Shown: piece after piece, positions 57,492 to 64,000 of the stretch
Layout of the letters: the number at the start of each line of letters is the position of its first letter
Position numbering within the stretch: the first letter of the stretch is position 1
DNA from: Cryptomeria japonica
Lineage: Eukaryota; Streptophyta; Pinopsida; Cupressales; Cupressaceae
NCBI RefSeq assembly: GCF_030272615.1
Contig: NC_081406.1
Location: 169,721,861-169,785,860 of the forward strand
Length of the DNA: 64,000 bases
Reading direction: 5' to 3'
The notes under the pieces: generated by a model
Databases searched by the model: none
The model's input: only the letters and a program-made list of their open reading frames with translations
What the model was told of the DNA's origin: nothing
Made by a program: the position numbers and the translations under genes

Positions 57492-58274
57492 TGTAGATAC
57501 CTAAAATTGTCCTGTCTAATAAAATATTTTATTTATTTAATTATTTTATCCTAAGTCTTCTATTAATTAAATAAATTTAAATAAATCTTTATTTATTTAA
57601 TTAATTCATTACTCCTCTTCTAAGCCTTTCCTCATTTAAATAAATACTTTTATTTATTTAAGTTGTCATTTTCTTAAATTAAATAAATATTTTATTTATT
57701 TAATTGATCCCACTTCCTCTATTAATTAAATAAATATTTATTTATTTAATTAATAAATTAGCGTTTTCTACCCATGACACATGTCATTCATCTCTTAATT
57801 CTTCTCTTACCTACCCCCTTTATCATTTTATTATTTCTTCTATCTACCCTTTAACCCTAGCCAACCATTTACCTTTACACCTCTTAATCTTATCCTTCCA
57901 TTTCTTATAGTGTTCTCTATATAAGAGGATACTCTCCTTCATTATAAACCCTAATGAGCATACTAATGACACAATCAAGCCTTCTTGTGATCAAGCTATC
58001 AATCACATTTTCGTTCTTTGTTGAGCTCTTGTGCACACATAAAATTTGAGAGCAAATATATCAAACAAGATTAATGGAGATAGCAAGAGATGAAGATTGA
58101 AACCCTACTAGACATGTGAGTGGTATATTTGGTTTATTTTGTTTATTTTCATGGACTTAGGTATCTTCATTTGTGTATGGTGGATTGCTTTCATTGTTAG
58201 GCTAGGGTTTTGTGGTTGGATCCTTGTTAGTCTTTCACTATTGTTGTTTTTCACTATCCATTTCACTGTATACA
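57492..58274 (+). repeat. Solo LTR of the element A family
   Basis: The sequence starts TGTAGATACC and ends CTGTATACA and follows the reverse complement of the element A LTR along its whole length, including the A/T palindromes. No internal region follows. The flanks are ATCAT (57487-57491) and ATAAT (58275-58279), a duplication with one change. LTR-LTR recombination would leave such a copy. It is clearly more diverged than the LTR pair of A. Confidence 0.88.
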
Positions 58275-58279
58275 ATAAT

Positions 58280-58920
58280 AAGAGACAAACCATTGCAAGA
58301 AAGGATATCAAAACATGAAAAATTCAACCCCTAAAAGGAATAGTGATACATTAGATAAAACGGGAGGGGAAAAGGCATCCTTGGCCCCCAAGCAAGAGAA
58401 CAAGGAGAAGAACTACACATCTTCTAAAGAGAGGTTATTCATAAGAGGTGTGTCATTTCAAACAAGGAATAAATCCTAACCAAGGAACAATCATGTGCTC
58501 GCATGAAGGATACCCTATGAAAGAAAGGACACCACGTTATGAATAATACAACACAAAAGAAAAGGTAATGTCTTCAAAGAGAAAGAACGAGATAGAAGAG
58601 GGATCACAAAACCTCTCTAAGGATAGATCATTCATAAAAAGATGTACTATTTCAAGCAAGGAATAGGTCATTAACAAGGAACAAACATGTGCTCACATGG
58701 AGTATAATTCCATGCAAGAAAGGACATCAATTTATGAATAATGCATTCCATAAAAGGAAATGGTGAAAAGATAAGAGATTGGATAGAGATAAAAGAGGAG
58801 CATGTTGCTACCCCAAGATGTTTGAAGTTGAAAAAGAACCACTTCTAATGATAAAGAGCCCCCGATTAAGTTAACTACTTATTTCATAAGGTGATGAGAA
58901 ACATGAGGGTGAAAGGAGTG
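58280..58920. other. Element C internal non-coding stretch
   Basis: Phrases such as TCAAGCAAGGAATAG, GAACAAACATGTGCTC and CAAGAAAGGACATCA occur twice, at about 58458-58530 and 58652-58725, showing a diverged duplication of about 195 bases. No gene seen. Confidence 0.6.
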
Positions 58921-60338
58921 CTAATGCACTACCTTTTCACCTAGAAAGAGAGAAAGATCTATCGAAAGACATATACGAGCATGATTGTATTGTTCTTGAA
59001 CAAATTCCTTAAATGATTTATACGTTCCAAGAGAATTAGAACCACCATGATGAAAAAGACAATATCCATTTCCTTCTTTATGTTTATTGCTAAATTTCAC
59101 AAAAGGAAAAACAACATTCTTGTCATACTTCAATTTCCAAAAGATTCTAGTAGCCAATTTTTCTTGATCACTAATGAGTGTGCAGGCTTATTGTTTTGAG
59201 ATTGAGGACAAGAGTTGTTATTAGAAGAAGGATCGTCATCTATGATTTTAATTTTACCACTATCGATAAGTTCTTTTATTGAATTTTAAAAATTGGGACA
59301 ATCATCGGCATGTTGATCATGAGTTTGATGAAATGAACAAAAAGGAGTTTTTGAAGAAAAAGCGCTTTTGCGGGCATGAATGGCTTGTTGTCTTGCATGA
59401 TGCTTTTTGAAGTCTTGAATCCTAAGGTCCATAGGTGATTTATTATTGTTTCCTAGGCCTTCTTTTGTAATTTGTGTAGGAGGGTTTATAGGGATTCGAA
59501 ATCCTTGTTCAAATTTTCCAAGTCCTTGTCCTCTAAAACCTTGTTTTGATATTATGTTAAAGCCACTCCTCTAAGAATATTTTAATTGATAACGTGAGGG
59601 AACATTATAATAAATTTGTTTGAAGTTCGTAGTCTAAGGATGTTTGGAGGAATGAAAGAATCAATAGATGAAGAAGGAATATCTTGTAGAGGAGGAATTT
59701 CCTTTCTTTCATCATGCACATCCTATTTGGTAGATTGGGAAGGAACATCCTTATCATCTAAGGTCACATCTTTGCTTAATGCTATGTGGGGAGAGAGATT
59801 ATGAATGAAATGCATGATATCATCTTCTCTACAAATGTTTTGATTTTTAAGATAAGCTCTCGAAGAATAAAAAGGATCTGGAGAGATGGAAACACCAATA
59901 TTTTGATCTTTCCCCCCTTGCGCAAGGGTATGTGTATGAGAAGAAAATGGAGCCATGTTTCTCTTAAATGATTTCTCTCCATTAGAGAGATCATTGATAG
60001 GATTATTAAATTTTTATTCATTCACATTAGATACCCTGGGAGATACAAGTATTAGGTTTCTCATTGTCATCTCTAGGGTTAGGATCTACAAAAGCTTTTA
60101 GGTGATCTAAAAACATCACTATAACACAACGTACATGATAAATGAAATATTTGTGATCTAATTTATGAAAAGGAATCAACTTGGAAATCTGAAGAATGCA
60201 ATATGTCCAAGTGCTATGAATGAAAAGTAACATGAAGTGAAAGAAGCCATCATCCAACACATGATTATAATAAATGTATGTAAAAAGCAATGTAATCATA
60301 TGTGAAATAGCAAATGGATCAAATCTATTAATTGCCAT
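58921..60338 (-). pseudogene. Element C gag remnant
   Basis: Only fragments in different phases are readable. At about 59586-59190 the minus strand gives a Gly/Gln-rich stretch (QGFRGQGLGKFEQGFRIP), then TPFCSFHQTHDQHADDCPNF and NSIKELIDSGKI. The CSFH...C block and the following phrase parallel the gag knuckle of element A (CEFHKSKGHKTGNC, then LKNIVQDLIDRGDI). A further fragment at 59157-58921 has CLFHHGGSNSLGTYKSFKEF, probably a second related module. Fragments at 59956-59723 and 60338-60027 lie where the gag core should be but show no clear motif. No protease or pol follows. Confidence 0.65.
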
Positions 60339-60419
60339 GATGAATATTGAAATTTAAATCCAAGAAAATTATTTGAAATAAATTAGGATTTTATAAATAA
60401 AACCACTTAATTTATGAGA

Positions 60420-61235
60420 TTTACAAATTTGATTTTTTTTTTGAGATTTAAATTTTGAAATATGTGAAATGAAAATTTGAAAGTTGAGATTTGGAAATTG
60501 AAATTTGCAAAATTTTAGAAATATGATTCTTCAATGTTTGAAAAATTATGCAACCTCCTAGGAAATTTAAATTTATAATTAGGGCTTTGAAAATAACCTC
60601 TTAATTTAAATTTAAAATTACCCACTAGAAGATTTGAAATTATCCAATAAAAATTCAAATTTAAAATTAGGGCTTTGTTAAATAACCTCTTAATTTTAAA
60701 ATTAAAATTTAAAGTTATCCACAAGAGATTTAAAATTAGCGCTCGGTAAAAAGAACCACTTAATTTTAAAATTAAAATTAGATCTAAGATTGAAATTTGG
60801 AAATTCGAAAATTCACAAAATTAATTTAAATTCAAAAATTGGGGTTTTATTTGATTAACCACTTAATTTTAAAATTGAAATTTGATCCCAGATTGCAATT
60901 TTGAAATTAGCAACCAAATTTGAAGAGGGAAATTCAAAATTTAAACAACCCACAAGCTCAATTTTGTTTTTGCAATTAACCACTTAATTTAAAAATTTTA
61001 TTGTGAAATTTGCTTTTGTAGATGAAAATTCAAATTTTTAAATTGAAGAACACTTAGATCTGAAATAATTAACTCAAATTAAGCATTTCACAAGCTCAAT
61101 TTTGAATTTAAAAATTAGGGTTTTAGTGAAATTAACCTCTAAATTTTTAAAATTTGCAAGGAAATCAAACTTGTAAATGAAAACTTGAATATTAAATTGC
61201 ATACACTCAAATCTGAAGACAAAAATCAAAATTAA
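60420..61235. repeat. A/T-rich degenerate tandem repeats in the leader of element C
   Basis: Units of about 110-130 bases contain ACCACTTAATTTTAAAATT or ACCTCTTAATTTTAAAATTA together with AATTAGGGCTTTG or AATTGGGGTTTTA. At least six diverged units can be followed. They occupy the same place as the 304-bp repeats in the leader of element A. Confidence 0.75.
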
Positions 61236-61243
61236 TTGTGTAA

Positions 61244-61259
61244 GGTGTTGGGTTCACCA
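61244..61259 (-). promoter_or_regulatory. Primer binding site of element C
   Basis: Minus-strand TGGTGAACCCAACACC begins three bases inside the 5' LTR end. The matching tRNA is not assigned. Confidence 0.75.
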
Positions 61260-61262
61260 AAA

Positions 61263-62845
61263 TGTAAAGGGGAAAATTTGATTTGGCAATTTGTAACTTA
61301 GAAGGAGAAATCACCATTTATCAATTTTTGCTTTGAGGGGGATTTGCCTTTACATTCAAAAGAGTGGAGGAATCCACTAGATTCAATCTCAAATCAGATA
61401 AGGACCGAAAACTAAGTGGATTGATTGATTATGATGTGTTTTTCCCTCTTTTGTAAGTTGATATGTTGACTTAGGGTAAAGTGTCAAAATTGAAGACAAA
61501 AACTAAGAAAATACTGAGCTACAAATGTGGGATTCAGTCCTGCACTTGGATCTAAGAAATATAAGCTAATTCGGATCTGCCTTGCGAAAATTGCCAGAAA
61601 TAGCAGGGACCATGGCCCTACCTCTTGGTCCTTTGAATTTTTTGTGCGTCGAAAATGTTTTTTTTGTCTCTGCAAATAAAGCTTAATTCCAAAAGAATAG
61701 TTGCGCACCTGTTTCCTACACACAAAAAGAAGGGGGAAAAGGTTTGGAATAGGGGCTTGCCTAAGTCAAATCCTAGTTGAGGAATCAACCTTGAATGAAA
61801 TATTGCAAATGCTTGAAATAAATAATGGAAAAGTATACCTTTAGATCTACAATGAATGATGAGATGCTTCACTTCTTAAATGTAATCAGATATGTTGTAT
61901 GAAATGTCATGAACATGATAAAACCCTAACACACACATGCTTGAGAAGGCTTCACATATTCTGCACTTTCACTTCACAAGAGGCTCCTTTCATTGATCAA
62001 TTTGTTGGGGGTCCTCCTAATGAGGAAAGAAAAGGCTATATGTATGAAACCCTAACATTATTTTGGATCATAGACCGACCTAGAAATGATATAATTTCAC
62101 AATCTCCCAGATTCAAACATTAAAATATCACCAAATCATGCTCCCAAAATTTGGGGAGAAAATGTCGGGACCAAGAGTCTGCCTCTTGGTCCGACCAACT
62201 TTTTCTCAAATTTTTGAGGAAGCAAGATATTATGATTCTAAAGTGAATTCTAGAAGAATGTGGAGATTCGAGATGTCTAGATATGCAAAATTGGGCCTTG
62301 AAGGTTGAAATAGGACATAATTAGGGTTTTTGATGAAAAAATTAATTGAAAGAATAAAAAGGGGCACACTTATGGTAAAGGTCCCAATTTTATGATGTGT
62401 AGAAAAATAAGACTTTAGATTAAATTGATTTCTTGAAGGGAATTTAAAATAATGCTCCCAATTATCCACTTATGCCTCTTGTGAGAGGGGAAGACCTCCT
62501 TACATGCTTGCTTGTCGTCAATGTTAATTTTCTAACATAGGCTGACACAAGGGAAGGTTTCCTGCTCACATTTTTGCATAGGGAAAAGGGCTTAAATTGG
62601 GCCCCAATTAGGGAGGAATAGGGCATAGCGCCCTGGTCCTAGTGAGGACCATGGCACCATGCCCTGGTCCTACCCATAACTGGGCCAGGGTAAGGGTTCC
62701 CAGCAAGGCACAAAGTGAAATATGAAGTTTGTTTCATGATGGAGGCATAAATGGGTCCCAATCAAGCATGAGGATGTGGACACTAAGGTGAGGGCCTCGA
62801 ATGCAGTCAAAATTGCAAAGGCACCTACAATTTTACGATGCTACA
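61263..62845 (-). repeat. Element C 5' LTR
   Basis: It is collinear with 44357-46016, with substitutions and a few deletions. Confidence 0.88.
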
Positions 62846-62850
62846 ATTTC

Positions 62851-64000
62851 CTAACTAATTTAAGTGTTATTGATTGAGAGGAAATGTTAACCAAATCTTG
62901 GTTATGGGAATCAAAGTGTAGGTGCCCCTAAGAGACCTTGCAAGGAGAACTACATGTTACTTTGAACCATTTGGAAGCAATAGCGTAGGCAATCATTGGG
63001 AGAAGGATGCTCCTATGACCTCAAGTCCATAGGGGAAGAGTCTGGGGGGGTAACTCCCAATTTATGGGGTTGTTCTTAATTGGTTTGACCCTCTCTCTTC
63101 ACTAGGCTTCAAATAAGACTGAAGTGGGTATTAGATGGTTATCAAAAGGGATATGAAAACCCGATCATTGGAATTTAATACATAATGTGTTTTGAATAGC
63201 GAGTTGAATGAAGTGATGGGTTGACTACCTTATAGTCAGTTGTTTATTTATTGAGTAGAGACCATCTTATGTTGGATACAAGTGATCTTATGTAGTTGTG
63301 AAATTTAAACGTATACCTACAAGACTTTGTATATATAGTCAAGTACATCAGTCCTTTGTCATCTACTTGTTATGAGTTAGGAACCTCTCTTCCAGTTATA
63401 GTTCTAAGCTAAGTACAAGTGCTAACTTTTATGACAATAGATGGAGTTAGGACCCTACCAGGGCATAAGTAGAGGATTACATATTCCTTTAACATTTAGA
63501 CGAGTTATCTCTATCCAAGGTGATCATTGAAGAAAGAATCCTATGACCTGCATAAGATAACCAAATCCACTTGAGATTGACACTAATTAAGGAGCGTACT
63601 ATGTCGGTAGATTGTCAATTGTACCACCTAGTAGTAGATGGTTATAGCCAGTTGCATGCAGGCGAGAGATACCCCACATTGGTCTAAGGTGTTGGATAGA
63701 TTCCGCCAAGAGCATGTAGGCTTAAGGGCATGTTGTATGTTGGAAATGGATGTCCTTGTTGCTTAGTTGTCTGATGTATTGCATGGAAGAGAATTTCTAA
63801 TAAAGAATAGGTAGATAAGAATTGGACCAATCTCCATATAATTTTGCATATATCTTGTCATGGAAATGGTATTCTTGACCATGTAGGTATGGGGACAGAC
63901 ACTCGGTGTAACATGGGATACATCAAATCTTATTCTCACTTGCTTGTTGGTGTAGAAGACTAGGCAAAATAATATGACCCACGATGTAGTCCATTGTGCA
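62851..64000. other. Background DNA right of element C
   Basis: No gene or repeat recognised. A short run of G (about 63043-63050) and ordinary mixed sequence; it continues the left flank at 44351 once element C is removed. Confidence 0.45.

Overview
The window looks like intergenic DNA from a plant with a very large, repeat-rich nuclear genome. The evidence is nested plant Ty3/Gypsy and Ty1/Copia LTR retrotransposons, a captured plant mobile domain (PMD) gene, many A/T-rich palindromes and long AG microsatellites. The giant LTRs and layered nesting suggest a gymnosperm, for example a conifer, but nothing here proves that. I found no host gene, tRNA or rRNA.

Layout, with letters as local names. 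Element B (1-27642, minus strand, left end outside the window) is a Tat-like Gypsy element with about 4.75-kb LTRs. Each LTR carries a reading frame of about 1,011 codons. Its internal part (17573-22895) keeps gag, protease, an archaeal-type RNase H, the RT thumb, RNase H and integrase remnants. Element A (645-14002, minus) lies inside the left LTR of B with a perfect 5-bp target duplication (GGTTG). It has gag and protease and then only the integrase tail, plus an antisense PMD gene, two families of hairpin repeats and two inverted arrays of a 20-bp motif.

Complex D (28518-43469, plus) is an LTR-gag-ORF2-LTR-gag-truncated ORF2-partial LTR array bounded by GTTTT duplications. Copia element E (33925-39993) is inserted in its first ORF2, flanked by ATTAA. 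Element C (44357-62845, minus) is an old Gypsy element with only gag traces. It hosts element F (47713-57276, plus, CTTAG duplication) and a solo LTR of the A family (57492-58274). F is again LTR-gag-ORF2-LTR without pol, and its gag is split by an unclassified 1,455-bp insertion (49251-50705).

The most unusual theme is that D and F carry gag plus a long accessory protein (ORF2) and no protease, integrase or reverse transcriptase. B carries a long protein frame of similar design inside its LTRs. These proteins have no function I can name. The shared plan is an N-terminal globular region, a basic or Ser/Thr/Pro-rich middle and a C-terminal coiled coil. Most of the frames are broken mainly by in-frame stops rather than frameshifts, as expected from C-to-T decay of methylated repeats.

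Relative ages from hand comparison: the LTR pair of A is the most alike (about a dozen differences in 767 bases), B and F are intermediate, E is more diverged, and C has a degraded target duplication. Background DNA without recognised features lies at 27643-28512, 43475-44351 and 62851-64000.
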